Origin: DAITBA01 sp036824005
GTDB taxonomy: Bacteria > Pseudomonadota > Gammaproteobacteria > Burkholderiales > Rhodocyclaceae
Direction: 5' to 3'
NCBI GenBank assembly: GCA_036824005.1
Contig: DAITBA010000004.1
Span: forward strand, 62,001-126,000
Length of the DNA stretch: 64,000 nt
Shown here: positions 45,201 through 53,863 of the stretch, in pieces
How the letters are laid out: the number at the start of each line of letters is the position of its first letter
Numbering within the stretch: the stretch's first letter is position 1
Position numbers and translations under genes: made by a program
Notes under the pieces: generated by a model
Told to the model about the DNA's origin: nothing
The model's database searches: none
What the model saw: the letters and a program-made list of their open reading frames with translations, nothing else

Positions 45201-45329
45201 ACCACCAAGGACACCAAGAACACCAAGGAGATTCAAAAGCCTGCGTTCCTGCACGGCTGGTCCTTCGGCCGCAGGCATTCCCGTCGCAGCGAATCGGGGC
45301 TTCTTGGTGTTCTTGGTGTCCTTGGTGGT
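45201..45329. repeat. Perfect 27-bp inverted repeat with 75-base spacer (REP-like)
   Basis: Left arm 45201-45227 and right arm 45303-45329 are exact reverse complements. Each arm is itself made of short tandem units of the CACCAAG(G/A)A type. The spacer 45228-45302 holds no reading frame of interest. It lies in the 327-base mutL-dedA gap, which otherwise shows no gene. Similar CACCAAGGA-type repeats recur between genes in many unrelated bacteria, to my recollection. It could be a dispersed palindromic element or a bidirectional hairpin. Confidence 0.85.
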
Positions 45330-45480
45330 AAGCCGCTTTTTTCAAGGAATTATACGTGGCTTCGTTATATCGTAGCCTGTCGCGCGCCGCCGTACGCCTG
45401 CCGCCGGTGTTAACCCGTCGGCGCCTTTGGCGCTTCCATTCCCGTGGGGTAATATGCGCGGTCTCGCACGAGTCGCCGCC

Positions 45481-46116
45481 ATGGATCTGGTACTTCAGTT
45501 CGTCGATATCGTCCTGCACTTGGACAAGCACCTGGCGGTGCTGGTGCAGAACTACGGGCCGTGGATCTACGCCATTTTGTTCGTGATCATCTTCAGCGAG
45601 ACGGGTTTCGTGGTGACGCCGTTCCTGCCCGGCGATTCCCTGCTCTTCGTGGCGGGGGCGCTGGCAGCGCTGGGCGACATGGATGTCACGCTGCTCATCG
45701 TCGTCATGGCCGCGGCGGCAATCCTGGGTAATACGGTCAATTACGCCATCGGCCGCTATCTCGGGCCGAAGGTGTTCCAGTGGGAGGATTCGCGCTTCTT
45801 CAACAAGCGGGCGCTGCAGAAAACCCACGCCTTTTACGAGAAGCACGGCGGCAAGACCATCGTCATCAGCCGCTTCCTGCCGTTGTTTCGTACCTTCGCT
45901 CCCTTCGTGGCCGGCGTCGCCGCCATGACCTACGCCCGATTCACTCTCTACAACGCGGCCGGGGGCGTGGGCTGGGTCGGCTCTCTGACGCTCGCCGGCT
46001 ACTGGTTCGGCAATTTGCCGGTCATCAAGAACAACCTGACGCTGGTCATCGTCGGCATCATCGTCGTATCCCTGGTGCCGGTGTTCGTGGGATATCTGCG
46101 CCACCGCGAAGGCTGA
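45481..46116 (+). CDS. DedA family membrane protein
   Basis: 211 residues from ATG 45481 (MDLVLQFVDIVLHLDKHL, the usual family start). DedA signature: ETGFVVTPFLPGDSLLF near 40-56, GxxxGNTVNYAIGRYLG, and FLPLFRTFAPFVAGVAAM with the conserved Arg. Five or so helices. DedA proteins act as undecaprenyl-phosphate or phospholipid flippases and support proton motive force. No ribosome site is obvious. Stands alone between the inverted repeat and the lipoprotein gene. Confidence 0.9.
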   Translation: MDLVLQFVDIVLHLDKHLAVLVQNYGPWIYAILFVIIFSETGFVVTPFLPGDSLLFVAGALAALGDMDVTLLIVVMAAAAILGNTVNYAIGRYLGPKVFQWEDSRFFNKRALQKTHAFYEKHGGKTIVISRFLPLFRTFAPFVAGVAAMTYARFTLYNAAGGVGWVGSLTLAGYWFGNLPVIKNNLTLVIVGIIVVSLVPVFVGYLRHREG

Positions 46117-46232
46117 TCGGGCGGCACAAGAGGGCCCGGCTCGTTCAGATCGAATGCTGCATCGCAGCATCACCTGCATCCCCGGCTGTCGACGCCTTGG
46201 CTTGGCGGTGGGCATTTGCGCTATGATGGGCC

Positions 46233-46937
46233 ATGCGCGGACGCTGGATTCTGCCTCTCGGCCTGCTGGTGATTTCCGGATGCGCCAGCCAAAACCCGCA
46301 GCCGGGCAGGGTCGGGAACCCGACCGTCGATGTCGGCCAGCTCGCCAAGACCGACATCGATCGCGTCGCCGAAGCCCATCAGCGTGAGCTTATTGCCAGC
46401 CTGCGCGTTATTGCAGAGAAGCTCTACCGGCGCAATCCCCGGGAATGGAGAAAGGGCGGGCAGCCGAGCCTGGAGGCCGCCCTGGCGCGCATTTTCGACC
46501 CCGGCAGCCGGTGGAGCTTCAGCGAACTGGACGGCAGGCGCGGCACCGATGCCCTGCATCTGGCCTTCCGGGAAGACTATCGCGGCGACCGGGTGCTGGC
46601 GCTGATGGGCGGACTGGGCGGCATGTTGATGACGGCGTTCAACGAGAAGACGGAATTCTTCATCCTCGACGACCTCGATCCGCAAAAGCTGTACAACAGC
46701 GCGCGCAATGTCGAGATCGCGGTGTGGAAGCTGTCCAACGCGCGCGACCCCGATGGCAATCCGATCCTGCTTTCAAACGAAGGCGGGACGCCGCAGAACC
46801 TGAGTTTCGAGCGCGAGTTCGGCAAAATGATCGGCAACCTGGATCTGTTGTCCAAGCTCGTTGCGGACAAGAACAACCGCACGATCGTCAGGATGGTGCA
46901 AAACCTGGCCACGGCGATCTTTCTGCCGGTGAAGTAG
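46233..46937 (+). CDS. Putative lipoprotein, function unknown
   Basis: 234 residues. Signal peptide with lipobox LVISGCAS, lipidated Cys near residue 17. The rest is soluble and mostly helical, with segments such as HQRELIASLRVIAEKLYRRN and a Gly/Met-rich hydrophobic stretch near 125-135. No enzymatic motif. It stops 8 bases before purN starts, so the two are probably co-transcribed, although a functional link is not evident. Confidence 0.75.
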   Translation: MRGRWILPLGLLVISGCASQNPQPGRVGNPTVDVGQLAKTDIDRVAEAHQRELIASLRVIAEKLYRRNPREWRKGGQPSLEAALARIFDPGSRWSFSELDGRRGTDALHLAFREDYRGDRVLALMGGLGGMLMTAFNEKTEFFILDDLDPQKLYNSARNVEIAVWKLSNARDPDGNPILLSNEGGTPQNLSFEREFGKMIGNLDLLSKLVADKNNRTIVRMVQNLATAIFLPVK

Positions 46938-46945
46938 CGAGAACA

Positions 46946-47629
46946 ATGAAATCCGTCGTCATTCTCATTTCCGGCCGGGGCTCCAACCTCGGTGCCTTGC
47001 TCGCCGCCCGCTTGCCGGCGCGGGTTGCGGCGGTGATCAGCAATCGGGCAGACGCCGCCGGGCTGACGATCGCCCGCGCCCACGGCGTTGCCACGGTGGT
47101 TATGGATCATCGGCACTACGACACCCGCGCGGCTTTCGACGCCGCGCTGGCGCAGGAGATCGATCGCCACGCTCCGGATCTGGTGTTGCTGGCGGGATTC
47201 ATGCGTGTGCTGGGCGACGATTTCGTGCGCCATTACGCCGGTCGCCTGCTCAACATCCACCCCTCGCTTCTGCCTGCCTTTCCCGGCCTGCATACCCACC
47301 GGCAGGCACTGGCCGCGGGGGTGAAAATCCATGGCTGCACGGTCCATTTCGTCACGCCGACGGTGGATGCCGGGCCGATCATCGCCCAGGCGGCAGTGCC
47401 GGTACTGGACCGTGACGACGAGGACAGCCTGGCGGCGCGGGTGCTGGAGCAGGAGCATCGGATCTATCCCGAGGCCGTGCGCTGGTACTTGGCAGGCCGG
47501 CTCCGTATCGGCGCGGACGGGCGGGTTGTTGGTCCCGGTGATGGCCGGACGACCGATTTCATGTGCGCACCGGTCCTCGATCCGCAGGAGAGGGAAGACG
47601 TACGCCTTAGCGTGCGTCCCGCGGCATGA
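46946..47629 (+). CDS. purN: Phosphoribosylglycinamide formyltransferase
   Basis: 227 residues from ATG 46946. GAR transformylase using 10-formyl-THF. Motifs: ILISGRGSNLGALL (phosphate loop), LAGFMRVLGDDF, and the catalytic LLNIHPSLLPAFPGLHTHRQAL with the Asn-His pair, then GCTVHFV and VDAGPII with the conserved Asp. The C-terminus is slightly longer than the E. coli enzyme. Its stop overlaps the next start by 4 bases. Confidence 0.96.
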   Translation: MKSVVILISGRGSNLGALLAARLPARVAAVISNRADAAGLTIARAHGVATVVMDHRHYDTRAAFDAALAQEIDRHAPDLVLLAGFMRVLGDDFVRHYAGRLLNIHPSLLPAFPGLHTHRQALAAGVKIHGCTVHFVTPTVDAGPIIAQAAVPVLDRDDEDSLAARVLEQEHRIYPEAVRWYLAGRLRIGADGRVVGPGDGRTTDFMCAPVLDPQEREDVRLSVRPAA

Positions 47630-48774
47630 TGAACCGATCGCGGCCACGATCCATGTTCTTTGACCGCTCCTCCCTGCGCGTGGCCGTGGCGGCATCGCTG
47701 GCGGCCCATCTGCTTGTGATGGCGGCTCCGGGCTGGCAACTCGCATCGGAGGAGGAGAAGGAGCCTATCCGGCTGGAGGGGCGGCTGGCACCGCCCCCGA
47801 TGGCCACGCAGCACATCGAGCCGGCTCAGCCCGTGCCCCAGACCAAGGCAAAGCCCAAACGCCGAGCTGCGCCACCGCCGGAGCCAGTCGCCGTCGCGGC
47901 CCACGACCCGCTGCCGGCGGTCGAAACGGACCCGACCGCGATGCCGGCACCGGGCGCAGCGGCGGTTGCGATGGCGGAGCCCGCCGCTGCCAGCCAGGCG
48001 ATTGCCGCAGCCGAGGCGGCAACGGCGGTGCCGGACGCCGAACCGGCCGCACCGGCGGCCGGAGGAATCGAATCGACACTGCCGCAGCAGGGCCAAATCC
48101 GCTACGACGTGACCCTGGGCGGCAAGGAATTCGTCGCCGGCACCGCCTTTCATACCTGGCAACTGGACGGCTCGGCCTATGTTCTGAAAAGCGTTACCGA
48201 AACCGTGGGGCTGGCAGCACTTCTGCGACCGGTGCGCATCACCCAGGTGAGCGAAGGCGCAATCTCGGACAGGGGTCTGGTGCCTAGCGCCTATCGCTCC
48301 ATGCGCAACGATGCGTCCGAGCCCGCCGAGTCGGCGCAGTTCGACTGGCAACAGATGCGAGTCGTGCTCACCAGCAAACGCCGCCACCAGGAAGCCAGTC
48401 TGGTGGCTGGCGCCCAGGATCTGTTGAGCGTCATTTACCAACTGGCGATGATGCCCGCAGGCACAGACAGCGCCGAATACATGATCGCCACGGGGAAGAG
48501 TTTCAATCCCTACGTCTTTGATCTGGTCGGTGAGGAACCGGTGGCGACCCGCGTTGGCGAATTGCGCACCGTGCACCTCAAGACGCGTGCTGGCGGCGGT
48601 GAGCAGACTACCGAGGTGTGGCTGGCGCTGGACTATCAAAATCTGCCGGTGCGGATTCGCTTTACCGACCGCAAGGGCGACAGTGCCGACATGATTGCCG
48701 CCGAAATCCAGTTTGCCGGGGTCAGGCTCGCCGAGGTCGCGGCGCCCCGGTCTCAATTGCCGTTCAGCCATTAA
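47626..48774 (+). CDS. DUF3108 domain protein
   Basis: 382 residues, coupled to purN by a 4-base overlap, an order common in betaproteobacteria. A hydrophobic N-terminal segment (about 18-38) probably anchors it in the inner membrane; a long Pro/Ala/Glu-rich linker (about 45-145) resembles TonB-like periplasm-spanning regions; the C-terminal DUF3108 domain (about 150-375) is beta-rich and periplasmic. Function is unknown. A small chance exists that the second Met (residue 2) is the real start. Confidence 0.82.
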   Translation: MMNRSRPRSMFFDRSSLRVAVAASLAAHLLVMAAPGWQLASEEEKEPIRLEGRLAPPPMATQHIEPAQPVPQTKAKPKRRAAPPPEPVAVAAHDPLPAVETDPTAMPAPGAAAVAMAEPAAASQAIAAAEAATAVPDAEPAAPAAGGIESTLPQQGQIRYDVTLGGKEFVAGTAFHTWQLDGSAYVLKSVTETVGLAALLRPVRITQVSEGAISDRGLVPSAYRSMRNDASEPAESAQFDWQQMRVVLTSKRRHQEASLVAGAQDLLSVIYQLAMMPAGTDSAEYMIATGKSFNPYVFDLVGEEPVATRVGELRTVHLKTRAGGGEQTTEVWLALDYQNLPVRIRFTDRKGDSADMIAAEIQFAGVRLAEVAAPRSQLPFSH

Positions 48775-48816
48775 GGGCACGCAGGGCGCGGCCATGCCCA
48801 CGTCCGTAGAAGAAGA

Positions 48817-50076
48817 ATGCGAATTTCAGCAAAACTGATCGATGCCGCCGTGGCGGCGCTGACGGAAGTGATGCACTTCGAGCATCCGGCCGACGCCGTG
48901 CTGTCCCAGTTCTTCCGCGCGCAGCGCGTCATGGGGCAGCGGGACCGTGGCTTTGTCGCCGAAACGGTCTATGCGGTGCTGCGTCGCCGGCGCTGCCTGG
49001 AACGACGCGTCGGGTCGGATCCGGTGCCGCGGCGCCTCGCGCTGGCGGCCTTGCTGCACCTGCAGGGGTTGAGTCAGCGCCAGTTGGCTCCGGCGGTGAG
49101 CAGCGAAGAAGCCGCCTGGCTGGCGGAGCAGAAAGCCGAGCCGGCGGAGTCCCTGTCCTTGGCCGAGCGGGCGGACCTGCCTGACTGGCTCGCCGAACGC
49201 CTGCTGCAGCGGATGAACGCCGAGGAATTGCTCGAGCTTGCACGGGGCCTCAACCAGGGGGCGCCGCTCGACGTGCGCGTCAATCCGCTCAAGGCCACAC
49301 GCGAGGAGGTGCTGCTCAAACTCAATGCCGACGGCATCGAGGGACGGGCCTGTCCCTACTCGCCGCTTGCCATCCGTCTGAAGGGCAAGCCGGCGCTGCA
49401 GCGCAACCCGCTCTATCTCACCGGCGCGATCGAGGTGCAGGACGAAGGCAGTCAGCTGCTTGCCTACCTTCTGGCACCCAAGCGCGGCGAGATGGTGGTG
49501 GACTTCTGCGCCGGGGCGGGTGGCAAGACACTGCTTCTCGGCGCGTTGATGCGGTCCACCGGCCGGCTTTACGCCTTCGACGTTGCCGAAAAGCGATTGT
49601 CGCGGCTGCGCGCGCGGGTGGCACGCTCCGGGTTGTCCAATGTCCATCCGATCTGCATCAACAGCGAGAATGACGTGCGGGTCAAGCGCCTGACCGAGAA
49701 GATCGACCGCGTCCTGGTGGACGCGCCTTGCAGCGGTCTGGGCACCCTGCGCCGGAATCCGGATCTGAAGTGGCGCCAGACGGCGGAAGGCGTGGCGGAA
49801 CTGGCGCGCAAGCAGGCGAGCATCCTCGCCGGGGCGGCGCGTCTGGTCAAGCCAAAGGGACGGCTGGTCTACGCCACCTGCAGCATCCTGCCCGAGGAGA
49901 ACGAGGAGATCGTCATCGGTTTTCTCGACGCACATCCTCAGTTCAAGCTGGCATCGGCAGCCGACGTGCTGAAGAAGCAGCGCATCGAGCTCGAGTGCGG
50001 CGAGGTCTTTCGCCTTACTCCGCATCAGCACGACACCGATGGCTTCTATGCCGTGGTACTGGATCGGGTGGCATGA
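48817..50076 (+). CDS. RsmB/NOP-family rRNA (cytosine-C5) methyltransferase
   Basis: 419 residues. An N-terminal NusB/RsmB-like helical region (1-200) precedes the SAM-dependent domain: VVDFCAGAGGKTLLLGALM (SAM motif I), RVLVDAPCSGLGTLRRNPDLKWR (motif IV with catalytic-cycle Cys) and LVYATCSILPEEN (motif VI, nucleophile Cys). It probably methylates a 16S rRNA cytosine; RsmB itself is usually near fmt/def, so the exact site is uncertain. Its stop overlaps the start of the PLD gene. Confidence 0.9.
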   Translation: MRISAKLIDAAVAALTEVMHFEHPADAVLSQFFRAQRVMGQRDRGFVAETVYAVLRRRRCLERRVGSDPVPRRLALAALLHLQGLSQRQLAPAVSSEEAAWLAEQKAEPAESLSLAERADLPDWLAERLLQRMNAEELLELARGLNQGAPLDVRVNPLKATREEVLLKLNADGIEGRACPYSPLAIRLKGKPALQRNPLYLTGAIEVQDEGSQLLAYLLAPKRGEMVVDFCAGAGGKTLLLGALMRSTGRLYAFDVAEKRLSRLRARVARSGLSNVHPICINSENDVRVKRLTEKIDRVLVDAPCSGLGTLRRNPDLKWRQTAEGVAELARKQASILAGAARLVKPKGRLVYATCSILPEENEEIVIGFLDAHPQFKLASAADVLKKQRIELECGEVFRLTPHQHDTDGFYAVVLDRVA

Positions 50077-50681
50077 TCGGTCGCGCGTCGCGATTGCGGA
50101 TGATGGCGACGGGTTGTTGCCTTGCCGTCCTGGCGACCGGGCGTGCCTGGGCGTTCGATCCCGGCGTGTCGGGCGCGAGCCCCGTCAGCAAGGCTACCGG
50201 CACGGTCGAAGTCGCTTTCGCACCATGGGACGATGCCGAAGGTGCAGTGTTGCGAGTGGTCCGCGAAGCGCGAAAAGAGATCTACGTGCAGGCGTTTCTG
50301 TTCACAAGTCGCAACGTCTCCAAGGCGCTGGTGGAGGCATGGCGACGCGGTCTGCGCGTGGAGGTGTTGGCGGACCGGGACATGAACAGTCGCGGCGATA
50401 CGACGCAGATCCCTGCCCTTGCCGCGGCGGGCATTCCGGTGGCGCTTGAGGTGCGTTACAGCGCCGCGCACAACAAGATCATCATCGCCGATCCGAACGA
50501 TGCCGCCTGCGCGGTCGTGACTGGCTCGTACAATTTCACTTATTCCGCGCGGGCGAAGAACGCCGAGAACGTCCTGGTGCTGCGCGGAAATCCCGCGCTG
50601 GCACGCGCCTACTACAACAACTGGCTGCGCCATCGCGCGGAAGCCATGCCCTACGAAGACAGCCGGATGCAGACGAACTGA
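50073..50681 (+). CDS. Secreted phospholipase D-like nuclease
   Basis: 202 residues from ATG 50073, overlapping the methyltransferase stop by 4 bases. N-terminal signal peptide with likely cleavage after ATGRAWA. One HKD motif (HNKIIIADPND followed by TGSYNFT) marks a Nuc/EndA-like PLD nuclease, which works as a dimer with one HKD per subunit. Expected to be periplasmic and to cut DNA without sequence preference. It is followed 3 bases later by an MscS-type channel gene. Confidence 0.88.
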   Translation: MIGRASRLRMMATGCCLAVLATGRAWAFDPGVSGASPVSKATGTVEVAFAPWDDAEGAVLRVVREARKEIYVQAFLFTSRNVSKALVEAWRRGLRVEVLADRDMNSRGDTTQIPALAAAGIPVALEVRYSAAHNKIIIADPNDAACAVVTGSYNFTYSARAKNAENVLVLRGNPALARAYYNNWLRHRAEAMPYEDSRMQTN

Positions 50682-50684
50682 ACG

Positions 50685-51983
50685 ATGCGCGACACCCAGA
50701 TCGAAAGCCTGCTGGCGGAGCTGTGGCGGGACTTGCAGCAGCCGGACGTGCTGTGGGAGGTCGGCGCACTCGGTCTGTGCCTGGCGCTTGCCTGGGGCAT
50801 CGCGCGGCTGGTCCGGCGGCACCACGCAGTGCCGCTGGAACAGTACCGCAGCGCCGCGCTGCGCTTCGGCCGCGGCGGCGTGCGCCGCATCGTATTTCCG
50901 CTCGTCGCACTGGTACTGGTTTTGGTCGCGCGCGCCGTGCTGCGCCAGTGGCACCACGTCAATCTGCTCAACCTTGCAGTGCCATTGCTGCTATCGCTGG
51001 CGGCGATACGCATGGTCGTCTATTCCCTGCGCCAAGCCTTCGCTCCGTCGGGCACGCTGGCGGCGTTCGAGCGTCTGTTTGCCCTTGCCGTCTGGGGTGT
51101 CGTCGCCCTGCACATTGCCGGCGTGCTGCCCGATCTCATCGACTGGCTCGAGCAGGTGACCTTGCCGGTTGGCAAGCAGAAGCTCAGTCTGTGGGTCGTA
51201 CTGCAGGGCGTGGCGACCGTGCTGGTGACGCTGGTCGGTGCCATGTGGATCAGCGGTATCATCGAGTCACGCCTGATGCGCGCCGAGGGGCTGGACTCCA
51301 ATCTTCGGGTGGTGTTCTCACGGCTCGCCAAAGCGCTGCTGTCGCTGCTCGCCATCCTCGTCAGCCTGCCCCTGGTGGGCATCGACCTGACGACGCTTTC
51401 GGTGTTCGGCGGTGCCCTGGGCGTGGGCCTTGGCTTCGGCCTGCAGAAGATCGCCAGCAACTACGTCAGCGGCTTCATCATCCTGCTCGACCGTTCGATT
51501 CGCATCGGCAACATGATTGCCGTGGACAATCATCGCGGCCAAGTGACCCAGATTACTACCCGCTACACCGTACTTCGGGCATTGACCGGTGTCGAGTCCA
51601 TCGTCCCCAACGAGGTGCTCGTCTCGTCTGTGGTGCAGAACGAGTCCTATACCGACCCGAAGGTGCGTATTGCCGTTGCGGTGCAGGTGGGATACGGCAG
51701 TGACGCCGAGCGGGCGATGCAGATCATGGTCGAGGCGGGCGAGTGCCAGCCGCGTGTGTTGAAAGACCCGTCGCCCGTGGCCGCCATGGTTTCGTTCGGT
51801 GACAATGGCATCAATCTGGAGCTGGGATTGTGGATTGCCGATCCCCAGGAGGGCACGCTCGGCATCCGCTCGGAGATCAATCGGGAAATCCTGCGCCGCT
51901 TCCGCGAAGAAGGAATCGAAATACCTTTCCCGCAGCGCGATGTTCGTCTCATAAATCCGCCCAGCAACGCGAAAAGCCAGTAA
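50685..51983 (+). CDS. Mechanosensitive ion channel, MscS family
   Basis: 432 residues. An N-terminal set of about five helices precedes the pore helix and beta domain. The pore-lining stretch is FGGALGVGLGFGLQKIASNYVSG near 243-265, rich in the Gly/Ala packing typical of TM3, and the beta domain begins LLDRSIRIGNMI. The extra N-terminal helices place it with larger MscS-like proteins rather than the 286-residue MscS. It relieves osmotic pressure in the inner membrane. Confidence 0.92.
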   Translation: MRDTQIESLLAELWRDLQQPDVLWEVGALGLCLALAWGIARLVRRHHAVPLEQYRSAALRFGRGGVRRIVFPLVALVLVLVARAVLRQWHHVNLLNLAVPLLLSLAAIRMVVYSLRQAFAPSGTLAAFERLFALAVWGVVALHIAGVLPDLIDWLEQVTLPVGKQKLSLWVVLQGVATVLVTLVGAMWISGIIESRLMRAEGLDSNLRVVFSRLAKALLSLLAILVSLPLVGIDLTTLSVFGGALGVGLGFGLQKIASNYVSGFIILLDRSIRIGNMIAVDNHRGQVTQITTRYTVLRALTGVESIVPNEVLVSSVVQNESYTDPKVRIAVAVQVGYGSDAERAMQIMVEAGECQPRVLKDPSPVAAMVSFGDNGINLELGLWIADPQEGTLGIRSEINREILRRFREEGIEIPFPQRDVRLINPPSNAKSQ

Positions 51984-52072
51984 CGGCGCGGGATTCCGAC
52001 AAGGCGCATTGACGCGCCGGGCAATCAGCGTAGAATCGCCGCATTTGTCTTGACCTAAGGATTCGCTACTTC

Positions 52073-53254
52073 ATGTTCTCCGCTGTTTTCGATCTCCCGT
52101 GGTGGGGATACCTCCTGGTTGCCCTGGTGCTCACGCACATCACCATTGCCGGCGTTACCATTTACCTGCATCGTTGCCAGGCCCATCGCGCCCTAGATCT
52201 GCATCCTTTGCCGAGCCATTTCTTTCGCTTCTGGCTGTGGCTGACGACGGGCATGATCACCAAGGAGTGGGCGGCAATCCATCGCAAGCACCATGCCAAA
52301 TGCGAGACACGGGACGATCCGCACAGCCCGCAAATGCTGGGCATCAATCGTGTCCTGTGGGGCGGCGTGTTTCTCTACGTCAAGGAGTCCCACAACCGGG
52401 ACACGATCGATCGCTATGGTCACGGCACGCCGGACGATTGGCTGGAGCGGCGCATTTATACGCCGCTGCACAAGATCGGCATCGTCGTCATGCTGGCCAT
52501 CGATACGACCCTGTTCGGATTGATTCCAGGCGTTCTGATCTGGGGCGTGCAGATGGTGTGGATCCCCTTCTGGGCCGCCGGTGTCATCAACGGCATCGGC
52601 CATTTTTGGGGCTATCGCAACTTCGACTGTGCCGACGCCAGCACGAACATCGTCCCCTGGGGCATCCTCATCGGTGGCGAGGAACTGCACAACAATCACC
52701 ACGCCTACGCTACGTCGGCCAAGCTGTCGAACAAGTGGTATGAGTTCGATATCGGCTGGCTTTACATCCGCATCCTGAAACTGCTACGCCTCGCTCGCGT
52801 CAAGAAGATCGCGCCCAAACCACGCTTCTCGGCCATGCGCCCCGCCGTCGACCTCGACACCCTGCAGGCGGTGATTACCTATCGCTACGACATCATGGCG
52901 CGCTACATGAAGTCGCTGAAGCAGATCTACCGCGAGGAGGTGGACAAGCTAAAGGCGTCCCACGCGCAACCCCTCGACCTGCGGCGGTTCAAAGCGCTCA
53001 AGCGTTGGCTTGCGCGTGACGCTGACAAGCTGCCGGCGAAGGAGCGGGCTGAGCTAGACGCGGCACTCAGGCAGAGCACTCGCCTGTCCACGGTCTATGC
53101 GATGCGCAAGGAGCTCACTGCCTTGTGGGCGCGTTCGACCGCCTCCCGTGAGCAGCTGCTCAAACAACTGCAGGACTGGTGCCAGCGCGCCGAGGCCAGC
53201 GGCATTGCGCAATTGCAGGAGTTTGCATTGGGATTGCGGCGCTACGCGCTCTGA
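52073..53254 (+). CDS. Acyl-CoA / fatty acid desaturase
   Basis: 393 residues. Integral-membrane di-iron desaturase with the three His boxes: HRCQAHR (about 33-39), HRKHHAK (about 70-76) and HNNHHAYATS (about 206-215), and four helices. It probably places a delta-9 double bond in acyl chains for membrane fluidity. The C-terminal 130 residues are a charged helical extension beyond the standard fold. A bidirectional terminator separates it from rpmG. Confidence 0.9.
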   Translation: MFSAVFDLPWWGYLLVALVLTHITIAGVTIYLHRCQAHRALDLHPLPSHFFRFWLWLTTGMITKEWAAIHRKHHAKCETRDDPHSPQMLGINRVLWGGVFLYVKESHNRDTIDRYGHGTPDDWLERRIYTPLHKIGIVVMLAIDTTLFGLIPGVLIWGVQMVWIPFWAAGVINGIGHFWGYRNFDCADASTNIVPWGILIGGEELHNNHHAYATSAKLSNKWYEFDIGWLYIRILKLLRLARVKKIAPKPRFSAMRPAVDLDTLQAVITYRYDIMARYMKSLKQIYREEVDKLKASHAQPLDLRRFKALKRWLARDADKLPAKERAELDAALRQSTRLSTVYAMRKELTALWARSTASREQLLKQLQDWCQRAEASGIAQLQEFALGLRRYAL

Positions 53255-53301
53255 GCGCCTGCCGGAGCAACTCAGACCCGCCCATTGCCGTTGCAGCCAA
53301 C

Positions 53302-53328
53302 AAAAAACCCGCCAGCGGCGGGTTTTTT
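53302..53328. terminator. Bidirectional terminator between the desaturase gene and rpmG
   Basis: A perfect stem, A6-CCCGCC / GGCGGG-T6, around an AGC loop. It has a T-run in both directions and so serves the plus-strand desaturase and the minus-strand rpmB-rpmG unit. Confidence 0.9.
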
Positions 53329-53353
53329 GTTCGTTGCGCGTCGTCGGCAATCG

Positions 53354-53509
53354 TTACTTTAGCTTGGTTTCCTTGTACAGCACATGCTTGCGCGCCTTGG
53401 GATCGTACTTCTTGATCTCCATTTTTTCCGGCATGGTGCGCTTGTTCTTGGTCGTCGTGTAGAAGTGCCCGGTGCCGGCTGTCGATTCCAGCTTGATCTT
53501 GTCTCGCAT
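53354..53509 (-). CDS. rpmG: 50S ribosomal protein L33
   Basis: 51 residues: MRDKIKLESTAGTGHFYTTT, KNKRTMPEKMEIKKYDPKAR and KHVLYKETKLK. This is the full-length, cysteine-free (zinc-independent) form of L33. It is 32 bases after rpmB, the usual order, and shares its promoter. The perfect terminator at 53302-53328 follows. Confidence 0.96.
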   Translation of the reverse strand: MRDKIKLESTAGTGHFYTTTKNKRTMPEKMEIKKYDPKARKHVLYKETKLK

Positions 53510-53541
53510 GTCGGACTCCTGATCTGCTTGGTGCAGAGAAT

Positions 53542-53778
53542 CTAGATGTTGGCGCCGCGCGCGCGCAGCTCGGCCAGAACGGCGTCAATGCCTTTCTTGT
53601 CGATGGTGCGCAGTCCGGCATTGGATACACGCAGGCGCACCCACCGGTTCTCGCTCTCGACCCAGAAGCGGCGGCTCTGCAGGTTGGGCAGGAAGCGGCG
53701 CTTGGTCTTGTTATTGGCGTGGGACACGTTGTTGCCGGTCATGGGGGTCTTGCCGGTGATTTCGCAGACGCGAGCCAT
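53542..53778 (-). CDS. rpmB: 50S ribosomal protein L28
   Basis: 78 residues, the standard length, starting MARVCEITGKTPMTGNNVSH and rich in Arg and Lys. It has the C- form's typical KRRFLPNLQ segment. First gene of the rpmB-rpmG operon, with a good promoter just upstream. Confidence 0.97.
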   Translation of the reverse strand: MARVCEITGKTPMTGNNVSHANNKTKRRFLPNLQSRRFWVESENRWVRLRVSNAGLRTIDKKGIDAVLAELRARGANI

Positions 53779-53809
53779 GTCAATTACTCCGGATTCAGCA
53801 AAGCGCGCC

Positions 53810-53839
53810 AGTATACACGAGTTTCGTTCCGACGCTCAA
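53810..53839 (-). promoter_or_regulatory. Promoter of rpmB-rpmG
   Basis: On the minus strand, TTGAGC (53839-53834), 18-base spacer, TATACT (53815-53810), 31 bases before the rpmB start. A good sigma70 match. Confidence 0.6.
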
Positions 53840-53863
53840 GCCAGGACACGTGGCCGGCCCCCG

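Noticed and set aside
45201..45329. CRISPR repeats or transposon ends
   Set aside because: There are only two arms, in inverted orientation, with no transposase, no target duplication seen and no regular spacers.
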